From NCBI GenBank assembly GCA_021851785.1, contig JAJZBV010000006.1, forward strand, positions 1 to 64,000: a stretch of 64,000 bases of DNA, written 5' to 3'. The position numbers and the translations under genes are program-made. Positions 35,569-43,499 of this stretch are shown one piece after another (positions within the stretch are counted from its first letter, which is position 1; each line of letters opens with the position of its first letter). The notes beneath the pieces were generated by a model that did no database searches, was not told the origin of the DNA, and saw nothing but the letters and a program-made list of their open reading frames with translations. The stretch comes from Pseudomonadota bacterium (GTDB lineage: Bacteria > Pseudomonadota > Alphaproteobacteria > Acetobacterales > Acetobacteraceae).

Positions 35569-37326
35569 ATGGAACTGGCGCAAGCCCGCAAAGCCCGTAC
35601 CGCACCCCGCCCCGGCGGGCGGGTGCTCGCCGATGCGCTGGTCGCCCAAGGCATCGATCATGTCTTCGCGGTGCCCGGCGAGAGCTATCTCGATGTGCTG
35701 GACGGGCTCTATGCGGTGCGCGAGCGGCTCAAACTCGTCACCTGCCGGTTCGAGGCCGGCGCCGTCGACATGGCGGAGGCTTTCGGCAAACTCACCGGCC
35801 GCCCGGCGGCGGCGATGGTAACGCGCGGCCCCGGCGCCTGCCACGGCGCGATCGGCGTCCATATCGCGCGTCAGGACAGCACGCCGCTCTTGCTCTTCGT
35901 CGGCCAGATCCCCTTCGCCGAAACCGATCGCGAAAGCTTCCAGGAAATCGATTACCGGGCGATGTTCGGCCCGATCGCCAAATGGGTGACGCAAATCGAC
36001 GACGCCAAGCGCATCCCCGAAATCGTCGCCCATGCCGTCGATGTCGCGACGCGCGGCCGGCCCGGCCCGGTGGTGATCGCGCTCTCCGAGGAGATGCAGC
36101 GCGACAGCGTGGCGGTCTCGGATATCGGCCCGGCGCCGGTTGCGCGCCCCTTCCCCGATCCCGCCGCGCTGGCGAAACTGCGCGATCTGCTCGGACGCGC
36201 GCGAAAGCCGCTCGCCATTCTCGGCGGCTCCTGCTGGAGCGAGACGGCGCGCGCTTCGGTCCGCGATTTCCTGCTCCGCAACGATATTCCGGTCGCGGTG
36301 AGTTTTCGCCGCCAAGCCCTCTATGACATGACGCTCGCCAATTTCGTCGGCGATCTCGGCGTCGGCTGCGATCCCGCCCTGGTCGCCAAGGCGCGCGAGG
36401 CCGATCTCGTCCTCGCCCTCGGCACCAGGCTCTCGGAAGCGGTGACCCAGGGCTACACGCTGTTCGATCTCGCGGGCGCGACACCGATCGTGCATGTCTA
36501 TCCCGAAGCCGAGGAGGTCGGCCGGGTTTTTCGTCCCACGCTCGGCATCGTCGCCGATCTCAACGTCTTTGCGGCAAGCCTCGGCGATCTCGCGCCGGTT
36601 ACGCCGCGCTGGCAGGAGTGGCGGGCGGAGTTGCGCGCCCTGCGCGAGGCCGCGAGCGCGGTTGCCGCCTATCGCGGCAAGCTCAACCTCTCCGAGGTTC
36701 TGCATGAGTTGCAAACCCTGCTGCCGGCGCAGGCGATCCTCACCGGGGATGCCGGCAATTTCGCCGCCTGGGTCGCGCGGTTCCTGAATTTTTCCGACGC
36801 CCAACGCTTCATCGGCCCGACCAACGGCGCCATGGGCTATGGCGTTCCGGCGGCCGTCGCGGCGAAAATCGCCTTCCCCGAACGCCTCGTCGTCGGCTTC
36901 GTCGGTGATGGCGGCTTCCTGATGACCGGCCAGGAAATCGCGACCGCCTTTCATCACGGTGTCGCGCCCATCATTCTGGTCTTCAACAATCAGATGTACG
37001 GCACCATCCGCATGCACCAGGAGAAATTCTTCCCCGGCCACGTCTCCGGCACCACGCTCACCAACCCCGATTTCGCGAAATTCATCGAGGCCTTCGGCGG
37101 CCATGGCGAAACCGTGACCACCACCGCGGAATTCGCCCCCGCGTTTCGCCGCGCTGTCGCCAGTGGCCGGCCGGCGGTGATCGAACTCGTCCAAGACCCC
37201 GAGCAGATCACCTCCCGCGCGACCATCGCCGATCTCCGCGCGATGCGCCCGGCGCCGGCCGCCATCCCGGCGGCAAAACGCAAGCCCCCGGCGCGGGCCC
37301 TGCCCAAGCACGGCAAAACGCGATGA
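35569..37326 (+). CDS. Thiamine diphosphate-dependent enzyme, acetolactate synthase-like
   Basis: The 585-residue protein has the three-domain POX/AHAS layout: an N-terminal pyrimidine-binding domain (VFAVPGESYLDVLDGL and catalytic Glu in RFEAGAVDMAE), a central domain (about 205-335) and a C-terminal diphosphate-binding domain with GDGGFLMTGQEIATAFHHGV and NNQMYGTIRMHQ. Residues diagnostic for true acetolactate synthase are not evident, and there is no small subunit gene, so another 2-keto acid carboligase or decarboxylase is possible. Its stop overlaps the next gene by 4 bases. A basic Pro-rich tail ends it. Confidence 0.8.
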   Translation: MELAQARKARTAPRPGGRVLADALVAQGIDHVFAVPGESYLDVLDGLYAVRERLKLVTCRFEAGAVDMAEAFGKLTGRPAAAMVTRGPGACHGAIGVHIARQDSTPLLLFVGQIPFAETDRESFQEIDYRAMFGPIAKWVTQIDDAKRIPEIVAHAVDVATRGRPGPVVIALSEEMQRDSVAVSDIGPAPVARPFPDPAALAKLRDLLGRARKPLAILGGSCWSETARASVRDFLLRNDIPVAVSFRRQALYDMTLANFVGDLGVGCDPALVAKAREADLVLALGTRLSEAVTQGYTLFDLAGATPIVHVYPEAEEVGRVFRPTLGIVADLNVFAASLGDLAPVTPRWQEWRAELRALREAASAVAAYRGKLNLSEVLHELQTLLPAQAILTGDAGNFAAWVARFLNFSDAQRFIGPTNGAMGYGVPAAVAAKIAFPERLVVGFVGDGGFLMTGQEIATAFHHGVAPIILVFNNQMYGTIRMHQEKFFPGHVSGTTLTNPDFAKFIEAFGGHGETVTTTAEFAPAFRRAVASGRPAVIELVQDPEQITSRATIADLRAMRPAPAAIPAAKRKPPARALPKHGKTR

Positions 37327-38393
37327 TCCGCGCCGGCTTGGTTCTGGCGTTCGCGCTGTTCGCGCTGGCAACGCCCGCGCGTGCCCAACCGGCGCTCGTC
37401 GTCTATGAGAACGATTACACGCTGCACAACGTCACGTTCGAGAACGGCGAGCAAATCACCGATCTCCGCCTGCATTACACCACCGTCGGCTTGCCTCTCC
37501 GCGATCGTGACGGGCATGTTCTGAACGCGGTGCTGCTGCTGCACGGCACCACCGGCACCGGCAAGAATTTTCTTGCCCCGACGCTCGCCAATAATCTGTT
37601 CGGGCCGGATCAGCCGCTCGATACCCGCAAATATTTCGTGATCCTTCCGGACGGCATCGGCGCCGGCGGCTCCAGCAAACCCTCGGACGGGCTACACGCC
37701 CATTTTCCGCATTACGGCTACAATGATCAGGTGGAGCTGCAATACCGCCTGATCACCGATGTCTTCGCCGTGCCCCATCTCCGCCTCGTGCTCGGAACCT
37801 CGATGGGCGGGATGCAAACCTGGCTTTGGGGCGAGCGCCATCCCGGTTTCATGGACGCGCTGGTGCCGATCGGGGCGATGCCGGCGGCGATCAGCGGCCG
37901 CAACATGCTGTGGCGCGAGATGGTGATCCGTTCGATCCGCGACGATCCCGGCTGGCAGGGCGGCGAATACGACCCGGCCAAGCCGCCGCGCCTCTGGCTG
38001 GAAACCGCGGCGCCGCTGTTTGCGCTGATGACCGGCAACGCCGAGCGCCTGCAACAGGCGGCGCCGACGCGCGGCGACGCCATCGCGCTCTATAACCGTC
38101 TGGTCGCCGAGGGCTACAAATGGGACGCGAACAACATGCTCTATACCTGGGAAAGCTCGGCCGATTACAACCCGGCGCCCGATCTCGATAAGATCACCGC
38201 GCCGCTTCTGGCCATCAATTTCGCTGATGACCTCGTCAACCCCCCCGCACTCGATGTCATGGCGCCGGCGATGAAGCGCCTGAAACACGGGCAATACGTG
38301 CTCATTCCACGCGGCGCGACCTATGGCCATCAGACCCTGAATTATGCCGATATCTGGGGCCATCTGGTTGCCGAGTTTCTTGCCAAGAACTAG
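37323..38393 (+). CDS. Exported alpha/beta hydrolase, homoserine acetyltransferase-like
   Basis: The 356-residue protein has a signal peptide (RAGLVLAFALFALATPARAQ) and an alpha/beta-hydrolase core with the nucleophile elbow GTSMGGMQ, an oxyanion-side VLLLHGTTGTG and a late Asp/His pair (INFADDLVNPP, GATYGHQT). Similarity is to the MetX-like group, but export makes methionine synthesis unlikely, so a periplasmic esterase or acyltransferase is the better reading. It overlaps the TPP enzyme gene as ATGA, so the two are probably functionally tied. Confidence 0.8.
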   Translation: MIRAGLVLAFALFALATPARAQPALVVYENDYTLHNVTFENGEQITDLRLHYTTVGLPLRDRDGHVLNAVLLLHGTTGTGKNFLAPTLANNLFGPDQPLDTRKYFVILPDGIGAGGSSKPSDGLHAHFPHYGYNDQVELQYRLITDVFAVPHLRLVLGTSMGGMQTWLWGERHPGFMDALVPIGAMPAAISGRNMLWREMVIRSIRDDPGWQGGEYDPAKPPRLWLETAAPLFALMTGNAERLQQAAPTRGDAIALYNRLVAEGYKWDANNMLYTWESSADYNPAPDLDKITAPLLAINFADDLVNPPALDVMAPAMKRLKHGQYVLIPRGATYGHQTLNYADIWGHLVAEFLAKN

Positions 38394-38401
38394 AGTTTTG
38401 T

Positions 38402-38416
38402 CATGACGTCGTCATG
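38402..38416. promoter_or_regulatory. Perfect 15-base palindrome before an SDR gene
   Basis: CATGACG and CGTCATG flank a single T, a perfect inverted repeat placed 10 bases after the hydrolase stop and 52 bases before the SDR start at 38468. The size and symmetry suit a dimeric repressor such as a GntR, MarR or TetR family protein. No matching regulator gene is adjacent. Confidence 0.4.
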
Positions 38417-38467
38417 GGACGGGCACGGCTCGCCCGAGCGGCGCGGGAGAGCGGGAAGGAGACGAAG

Positions 38468-39247
38468 ATGACGGAAAACTTTGGGGCGGAAAAATCTGGC
38501 CGGCTGGCGGGCAAGGTTGCGATCGTCACCGGCGCGGGCGGCGGTTTCGGCGAGGGCATCGCGGCACACTACGTCGCCGAGGGCGCGCGGGTCGCCGTCG
38601 TCGATATCCGCGCCGACGCAGCAAAGGCGGTCGCGGCTCGGCTCGGCGCGGCCGCGATCGCCGTCGCCGCCGATGTCGGCAGCGCCGAGGACGTGGCACG
38701 GGTGATGGCCGAGACGATGGCCGCGTTCGGCACGCCGACGATCCTCGTCAACAACGCCGGCACCACCCATCGCAACCAGCCGCTGCTCGAGGTGACCGAG
38801 GCGGAGTTCGACCGCGTCTATCGCGTCAACGTCAAATCGATTTTCCATTTCGTCCGCGCCGCGGTGCCGCCGATGCGCGAGGCCGGCGGCGGCGTCATCC
38901 TCAATATCGGCTCGACCGCCGGCATCCGGCCGCGGCCCGGGCTGACCTGGTACAATTCGTCGAAGGGCGCGGTCAATCTGATGTCGAAATCCCTCGCCGT
39001 CGAGCTGGCGCCGTGGAAAATCCGGGTGAACGCGATCTGCCCGGTGATGGGCGAGACCGGGCTTCTCGAAGCCTTCATGGGCATGCCGGACACGCCGGAG
39101 AACCGGGCCAAATTCCTCGCGACCATCCCGCTCGGCCGGATGTCACGCGCGAGCGACATCGCGCATGCCGCCGTCTTCCTCGCCTCCGACGAGGCCTCGC
39201 TGATCACCGGCGTGGAATTGCCGGTCGATGGCGGGCGGACGGTCTGA
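38468..39247 (+). CDS. SDR oxidoreductase, glucose dehydrogenase/3-oxoacyl reductase-like
   Basis: A classical SDR of 259 residues from ATG 38468, which has AAGGAG 7 to 8 bases upstream (the open frame to 38414 is not supported). Motifs are TGAGGGFGEGIA, VVDIRAD, NNAGTTHRN, the Ser of IGSTAGIRP and YNSSKGAV with catalytic Tyr and Lys, then the C-terminal GVELPVDGGRTV. The acidic residue in VVDIR suggests NAD preference. Substrate cannot be told; it lies just behind the TPP enzyme/hydrolase pair and may belong with it. Confidence 0.85.
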   Translation: MTENFGAEKSGRLAGKVAIVTGAGGGFGEGIAAHYVAEGARVAVVDIRADAAKAVAARLGAAAIAVAADVGSAEDVARVMAETMAAFGTPTILVNNAGTTHRNQPLLEVTEAEFDRVYRVNVKSIFHFVRAAVPPMREAGGGVILNIGSTAGIRPRPGLTWYNSSKGAVNLMSKSLAVELAPWKIRVNAICPVMGETGLLEAFMGMPDTPENRAKFLATIPLGRMSRASDIAHAAVFLASDEASLITGVELPVDGGRTV

Positions 39248-39251
39248 GCGG

Positions 39252-40487
39252 CTATTCGCCGGGCGAGGCTGGCGCCGCCCAGACCGTGTTCCGCCCCGCC
39301 TGCTTGGCCCGATAGAGTGCTGCGTCGGCGCGCATGATCAGATCACCGGGATTGACCGCGATCTGCGGCGAGACCGCGGTCGCGCCGATGCTCACCGTGA
39401 CGAAGCCGTCCTCGCCCTGGCCGCGATGCGGCAACCGCGCCGCCGCCACCGCCGCGCGGATGCGCTCGGCGATGCGCTGGCAGGCGTCGAGATCGAGGCC
39501 CGGCAGCACGGCGAGGAACTCCTCCCCGCCATAGCGGGTGATGAGATCGATCCCGGCCCGCATATGCTGGCGGAGCAGCGTCGCGACGGCGCGGAGACAG
39601 GCATCCCCGGCGGGATGGCCATAATGATCATTATAGGTCTTGAAGAAATCGATATCGATGACGAGGATGCCGATCGGCGTCGGATCCGCCGCCGCGTCCT
39701 CGCGCTCGTCCCAGAGTTCGGCGAGCCGGGCGGCGAGCAGGCGGCGATTGGGCAAGCCGGTCAGAGGATCGTGATAGGAGAGGCGTTCGAGCTGGCGGTT
39801 GGTCTCGCTGAGCCCGATGCCGAGCAGCCGTTCGCGCAGGCCGAAAAGATAGGCCCGGCGCAATTGCCGCTCCAGCTGATGATTGGCGACCAGGGTGAGC
39901 ACGATCGCCGCGCCGACCAGCATCCCGGTATAGGTCGCGATCGGCCAGGCCAGCGCCGGGGGCGCCCGCAGCGTGGCGATGAAGATGGCGAGCGTGCCGA
40001 GCGAACTCGCCAGCGCATAGCCGAAGCGGAGATGGAGCACGGTATTGGCGAAGGCGATGACGACGATCAGGCTGAACATGACCGGCAGCCGCACCGGTTC
40101 GGGCACGAGGCGGGTGAAATAGGCGATGCTGGCGGCGGCGGTGAGGGTTATCGCCACGCCGGCCATTTCGCGCCAGAATTTCGGCGGCTCGCGCCAGATA
40201 CAGGCGGCGAGCACCACCCCGAGCGGGGTGACGATGCCGAGCTGCACCTCGACCATCCGCCCGACATGGCCGAAGTTCAGAATGACGTCATCGAGGATGA
40301 AGGCATCATAGAGCAAGACCCCGAGCAGGAGGCTCGACGCCAACTGGCGGCAGCGGCCGGGGCTGGTATCGCGCTCGAAGGCGGCTTCCAGCCGGGCCGG
40401 AAAGACCAGCCGCCAGATCGGCGCGGCGAGCGCGCGATCGGCGAGGGCGAGCAGATCGGCGCCATCATCCTCCCACCCCCCGCTCAT
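39252..40487 (-). CDS. Membrane-bound diguanylate cyclase (GGDEF)
   Basis: The 411-residue protein makes cyclic di-GMP. Residues 1 to about 215 hold five or six hydrophobic segments, and the rest is a GGDEF domain with DPLTGLPNRR, DIDFFKTYND and the active-site RYGGEEF. The inhibitory RxxD site five residues before GGEEF is replaced by AGID, so product inhibition is probably lost. It follows era by 13 bases on the same strand, in the place where many relatives have recO. With a flagellin gene in the window, a role in motility or surface attachment is possible. Confidence 0.92.
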   Translation of the reverse strand: MSGGWEDDGADLLALADRALAAPIWRLVFPARLEAAFERDTSPGRCRQLASSLLLGVLLYDAFILDDVILNFGHVGRMVEVQLGIVTPLGVVLAACIWREPPKFWREMAGVAITLTAAASIAYFTRLVPEPVRLPVMFSLIVVIAFANTVLHLRFGYALASSLGTLAIFIATLRAPPALAWPIATYTGMLVGAAIVLTLVANHQLERQLRRAYLFGLRERLLGIGLSETNRQLERLSYHDPLTGLPNRRLLAARLAELWDEREDAAADPTPIGILVIDIDFFKTYNDHYGHPAGDACLRAVATLLRQHMRAGIDLITRYGGEEFLAVLPGLDLDACQRIAERIRAAVAAARLPHRGQGEDGFVTVSIGATAVSPQIAVNPGDLIMRADAALYRAKQAGRNTVWAAPASPGE

Positions 40488-40500
40488 CGTCCCGCCCCCT

Positions 40501-41391
40501 CTATTCCAGCCCGAGCGCGCGCAGCCGCGCCGTCTCCTCGTCCCAGCCGGGGCGCTCCTTCACGTGTAGGAAGAGATGCACCTTTTTCTCCAGGAGCGCG
40601 ATCAGATCCTGGCGGGCGCGGCTGCCGATCGCGCGGATGCGCCTTCCCCGCTCACCGATCAGGATCGCCTTCTGGCCGCCGCGCGCGACATAGATCACCG
40701 CCTCGATCCTGACCGCGCCATCCGCCAGTGTCCGGAAACTCTCGGTCTCGACGGTGACCGCATAGGGGATTTCCTCGGTGGTCTGGAGAAAAATCTGCTC
40801 GCGCACGATTTCCGCGGCCAGCAGCCGGTCGGGCAGATCGGTGAGATCGTCGTCGGGGTAGAGATGCGGCCCCGCCGGCATCGCCGCGGCGAGGGCGGCG
40901 CGCAGTGCCAAAACGCCATCGCCGGTCGCCGCCGAGATCATGAAAACCTGCTCGCACCCGAGCAATGCGGTCAGCGCCGCGGTCAGCGGCAATAATTGCC
41001 CCGGCGCGACGAGGTCGATCTTGTTCAGAACCAGCCAGCAGCGCCGCTTTTCGTCACCCGCTCGAAGTCCTTCGGCGATGCCGCGCACCTCCTCGGTAAG
41101 GCCGGCGCGGGCATCGACCAGCAGCAGCACGAGATCGGCGTCGGCGGCCCCGCTCCACGCCGCCTCGACCATCAGACGGTCGAGCCGGCGGCGCGGCTTG
41201 AAGATGCCGGGGGTGTCGACGAGCAGGATCTGCGCCTCGCCCTCGAGCACGATGCCGAGGATACGAAACCGCGTCGTCTGCGCCTTCGGGGTCACGATCG
41301 AGAGCTTGGCGCCGGCGAGGCGATTGAGCAAGGTCGATTTGCCGGCGTTCGGGGCGCCGACGATCGCGGCATAGCCGCAGCGCAAGGTCAT
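40501..41391 (-). CDS. era: GTPase Era
   Basis: Era binds 16S rRNA near its 3' end and helps 30S assembly. The 296 residues have the G domain (AIVGAPNAGKSTLLN near 9-23, the T of TTRFRI, DTPGIFKP, NKID) and a C-terminal KH domain with VYVARGGQKAILIGERGRRI and LFLHVKERPGWDE. Length is usual. It lies 19 bases downstream of rnc within the rpoZ-rsh-acpS-lepB-rnc-era run. Confidence 0.97.
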   Translation of the reverse strand: MTLRCGYAAIVGAPNAGKSTLLNRLAGAKLSIVTPKAQTTRFRILGIVLEGEAQILLVDTPGIFKPRRRLDRLMVEAAWSGAADADLVLLLVDARAGLTEEVRGIAEGLRAGDEKRRCWLVLNKIDLVAPGQLLPLTAALTALLGCEQVFMISAATGDGVLALRAALAAAMPAGPHLYPDDDLTDLPDRLLAAEIVREQIFLQTTEEIPYAVTVETESFRTLADGAVRIEAVIYVARGGQKAILIGERGRRIRAIGSRARQDLIALLEKKVHLFLHVKERPGWDEETARLRALGLE

Positions 41392-41410
41392 TGTTTGCTC
41401 CGTCGCGAGA

Positions 41411-42103
41411 TCACGGCTTGAGCCGGGTCAGGAGATCGGCCGCCGCCGCCTGCTCCGCCGCCTGCTTGGTGCCGGCCCGGCCATGTCCTGCCGCCGCCGG
41501 ATCGGCGCCGATGGTGACGGTGATCGCGAATTCGGGCGCGTGCGGCGGCCCGTCGCGACCGGTGACGGTATAGGCCGGAAGCGGCAGGCCGCGCCCCTGC
41601 GCCCATTCCTGCAAGGCGGTCTTGGCGTCCTTGGGCGGGGCGCCTTGCGCCGCCATCATCGGCGCATAGGCGGCGCGGACGAAAGCGCGCGCCGCCGCCA
41701 GGCCGCCATCGAGATAAAGCGCGCCGATCACCGCCTCCATCGCATCGGCGAGCACGCTCGCCCGCTTGCGCACCCCTGCCCGCGCCTCCCCCGGCGCCAC
41801 CGCCAGCGCCGCCGGAAGCCTCAGTTCCGCGGCGATCGCGGCGAGGGTCGGCCCCGAGACGAGATGGGCGAGACGGCGCCCGAGCGCCCCCTCGTCCTCG
41901 GCCACGAAACGCTCGGCGAGCCATTCCGCGACCAGGAGGCCGAGCACGCGATCGCCGACGAATTCCAGCCGCTCGTTGGACGCCATGCGGTGCCGCCCGC
42001 GCAGCGCCGAGCGGTGGGTCAGCGCCTCGGCGAGCCATTCCGGGCGCGCGAAGCGATGGCCGAGGATCCGCTCGGCCTCCGCCAGGCGTTCGCTATCGGT
42101 CAA
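41411..42103 (-). CDS. rnc: Ribonuclease III
   Basis: RNase III cuts double-stranded RNA in rRNA processing and regulation. The protein has the signature NERLEFVGDRVLGLLVAEWL with catalytic Glu and Asp, the second metal site DAMEAVIGALYLD, and a C-terminal dsRNA-binding domain (AKTALQEWAQGRGLPLPAYT to AGTKQAAEQAAAADLL). The TTG at 42103 overlaps the lepB stop as TTGA and gives the normal 230 residues; ATGs at 42154 or 42166 would reach back into lepB. The same TTGA device is used by the LivM-like gene in this window. Confidence 0.93.
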   Translation of the reverse strand: MTDSERLAEAERILGHRFARPEWLAEALTHRSALRGRHRMASNERLEFVGDRVLGLLVAEWLAERFVAEDEGALGRRLAHLVSGPTLAAIAAELRLPAALAVAPGEARAGVRKRASVLADAMEAVIGALYLDGGLAAARAFVRAAYAPMMAAQGAPPKDAKTALQEWAQGRGLPLPAYTVTGRDGPPHAPEFAITVTIGADPAAAGHGRAGTKQAAEQAAAADLLTRLKP

Positions 42104-42837
42104 TGGAGGCTGGTGAACAGCCGGCTCCAGCGGATTTCGAACGGCCACTCCCATACCTCCCACCACGGCGCCTCGGCATCGATCGAGAAGAACAGGAATT
42201 GCGCCCGCCCGACCAGGTTCTCAACCGGAATGAAGCCGACCGCGTTCAGCACCCGGCTGTCCAGGCTGTTGTCGCGGTTGTCGCCCATCGCGAACACATA
42301 GCCCGGCGGCACCAGATATTCCTGCGTGTTATCAAGCGGCCCGTCATCGGAGGCTTTGAGGATTTGGTGGCGCACGCCGCCGGGCAGGGTCTCGATATAG
42401 CGCTTATAGACCATGCTCGGCCCGTCATCGGTGACGGTATAGGTGCCGTCCGGCTCGCGCGGCACCTCGGCGTCGTTGATATAGAGATGCCCTGCGCGCA
42501 TCTGGATGCGGTCACCGGGGAGGCCGATGATGCGCTTGATGTAATCGGTCGAGGTATCGCGCGGCAGCTTGAAGACAACGACATCGCCGCGCTGTGGCAA
42601 GCGCCCGAAAATCCGCCCCGAGAACAACGGTGGCGACAGCGGGAAGGAGAAATGCGAGTAGCCGTAGCTGAATTTCGAGACGAAGAGATAATCCCCGACC
42701 AGCAGCGTCGGGATCATCGAGCCCGAGGGGATGTTGAACGGCTCGTAGGCGAAAGTGCGGATGCCGAGCGCGATCAGCGCGGCATAGACGATGGTTTTGA
42801 CGTTGTCGATCAGGCCGCCGGGTTTGCTTTGCGCCAT
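42100..42837 (-). CDS. lepB: Signal peptidase I
   Basis: LepB removes signal peptides at the outer face of the inner membrane. From ATG 42837 the protein has 245 residues: one membrane anchor (about 11-29), catalytic Ser40 in NIPSGSMIPTLLVGDYLFV, the general-base Lys in TDYIKRIIGLPGDRI and the later GDNRDNSLDSR box. It precedes rnc, with overlapping stop and start codons, as in most alphaproteobacteria. Several exported proteins in the window depend on it. Confidence 0.95.
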   Translation of the reverse strand: MAQSKPGGLIDNVKTIVYAALIALGIRTFAYEPFNIPSGSMIPTLLVGDYLFVSKFSYGYSHFSFPLSPPLFSGRIFGRLPQRGDVVVFKLPRDTSTDYIKRIIGLPGDRIQMRAGHLYINDAEVPREPDGTYTVTDDGPSMVYKRYIETLPGGVRHQILKASDDGPLDNTQEYLVPPGYVFAMGDNRDNSLDSRVLNAVGFIPVENLVGRAQFLFFSIDAEAPWWEVWEWPFEIRWSRLFTSLH

Positions 42838-42952
42838 GCGAGGGGATTCCGTTCCGGTCAAAAAAGCCGGCGGATCAAGCCGCTCCCCCATGCCCCTGTC
42901 AAGCCGGCGCGGGCGGGGGGCAAGGCAATCGGTGGTGATTTCAGAAAAAATC

Positions 42953-43033
42953 GTTCTTTTTTGAAAAAATTTTTACCCGTTGGGCAGTGCCTGCGGCACT
43001 GCCTGCTCCGAGGAAACGGGGAGAAAGTCCTTT
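42953..43033 (-). repeat. Dispersed three-hairpin element, copy 2
   Basis: Read on the minus strand, this copy shows the same order as copy 1 at 23964: an ACTTTCTC segment, CCTCGG, the hairpin GGCAGTGCC/GGCACTGCC (42983-42991 with 42995-43003) and the AAAAAAGAAC end. The outer arms are less perfect. The loop is GCA on the minus strand as in copy 1, so orientation is defined. It lies about 50 bases past the acpS stop on the same strand, parallel to copy 1 after the MFS gene. The rest of 42838-43081 is AT-richer spacer upstream of lepB. Confidence 0.7.
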
Positions 43034-43081
43034 GCCTCTTTTTCTTCGGGAAAAGAAGTTTTTGTTTTACATTTTAAATTT

Positions 43082-43489
43082 TTATAACAAAGACTCTGCC
43101 GAGATGATCACCTGGGCGAAGGCGTAGGGGTATTCGTCGGTCATGGTGAGGGCGATCGCGGCCTGCCTGCCGGGCGGCGTCAGCGCCGCGAGCCGGGCCG
43201 CCGCGCCGCCGGTGAGAATAAGGCTCGGCTGGCCGGAGGGAAGATTGACGACGCCGAGATCGGCCATGAACACGCCGCGGCGGAACCCGGTGCCGAGCGC
43301 CTTGGCACAGGCCTCCTTGGCGGCGAAGCGCTTGGCGTAGGTCGCGGCGGCCAGCGCCGGCGCGCGGCGCGCGGCGCGCCCGCGCTCGGCCTCGGTGAAC
43401 ACCCGGCGCAGAAAGCGCTCGCCATGGCGCGCGAGCACCGCCTCGATGCGCCTTATATCGCAGAGATCGGCGCCGAGGCCGAGGATCAC
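43082..43489 (-). CDS. acpS: Holo-[acyl-carrier-protein] synthase
   Basis: AcpS transfers phosphopantetheine from CoA to acyl carrier protein. From GTG 43489, 135 residues begin [16 protein letters not shown], where the Asp and later Glu bind magnesium, and contain [18 protein letters not shown], the second signature. The larger open frame to 43783 has no family support. It lies 11 bases after rsh, with a GAGGG ribosome binding site at the end of rsh. pdxJ, often present before acpS, is missing. Confidence 0.93.
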   Translation of the reverse strand: MILGLGADLCDIRRIEAVLARHGERFLRRVFTEAERGRAARRAPALAAATYAKRFAAKEACAKALGTGFRRGVFMADLGVVNLPSGQPSLILTGGAAARLAALTPPGRQAAIALTMTDEYPYAFAQVIISAESLL

Positions 43490-43499
43490 GCGAAATCCC

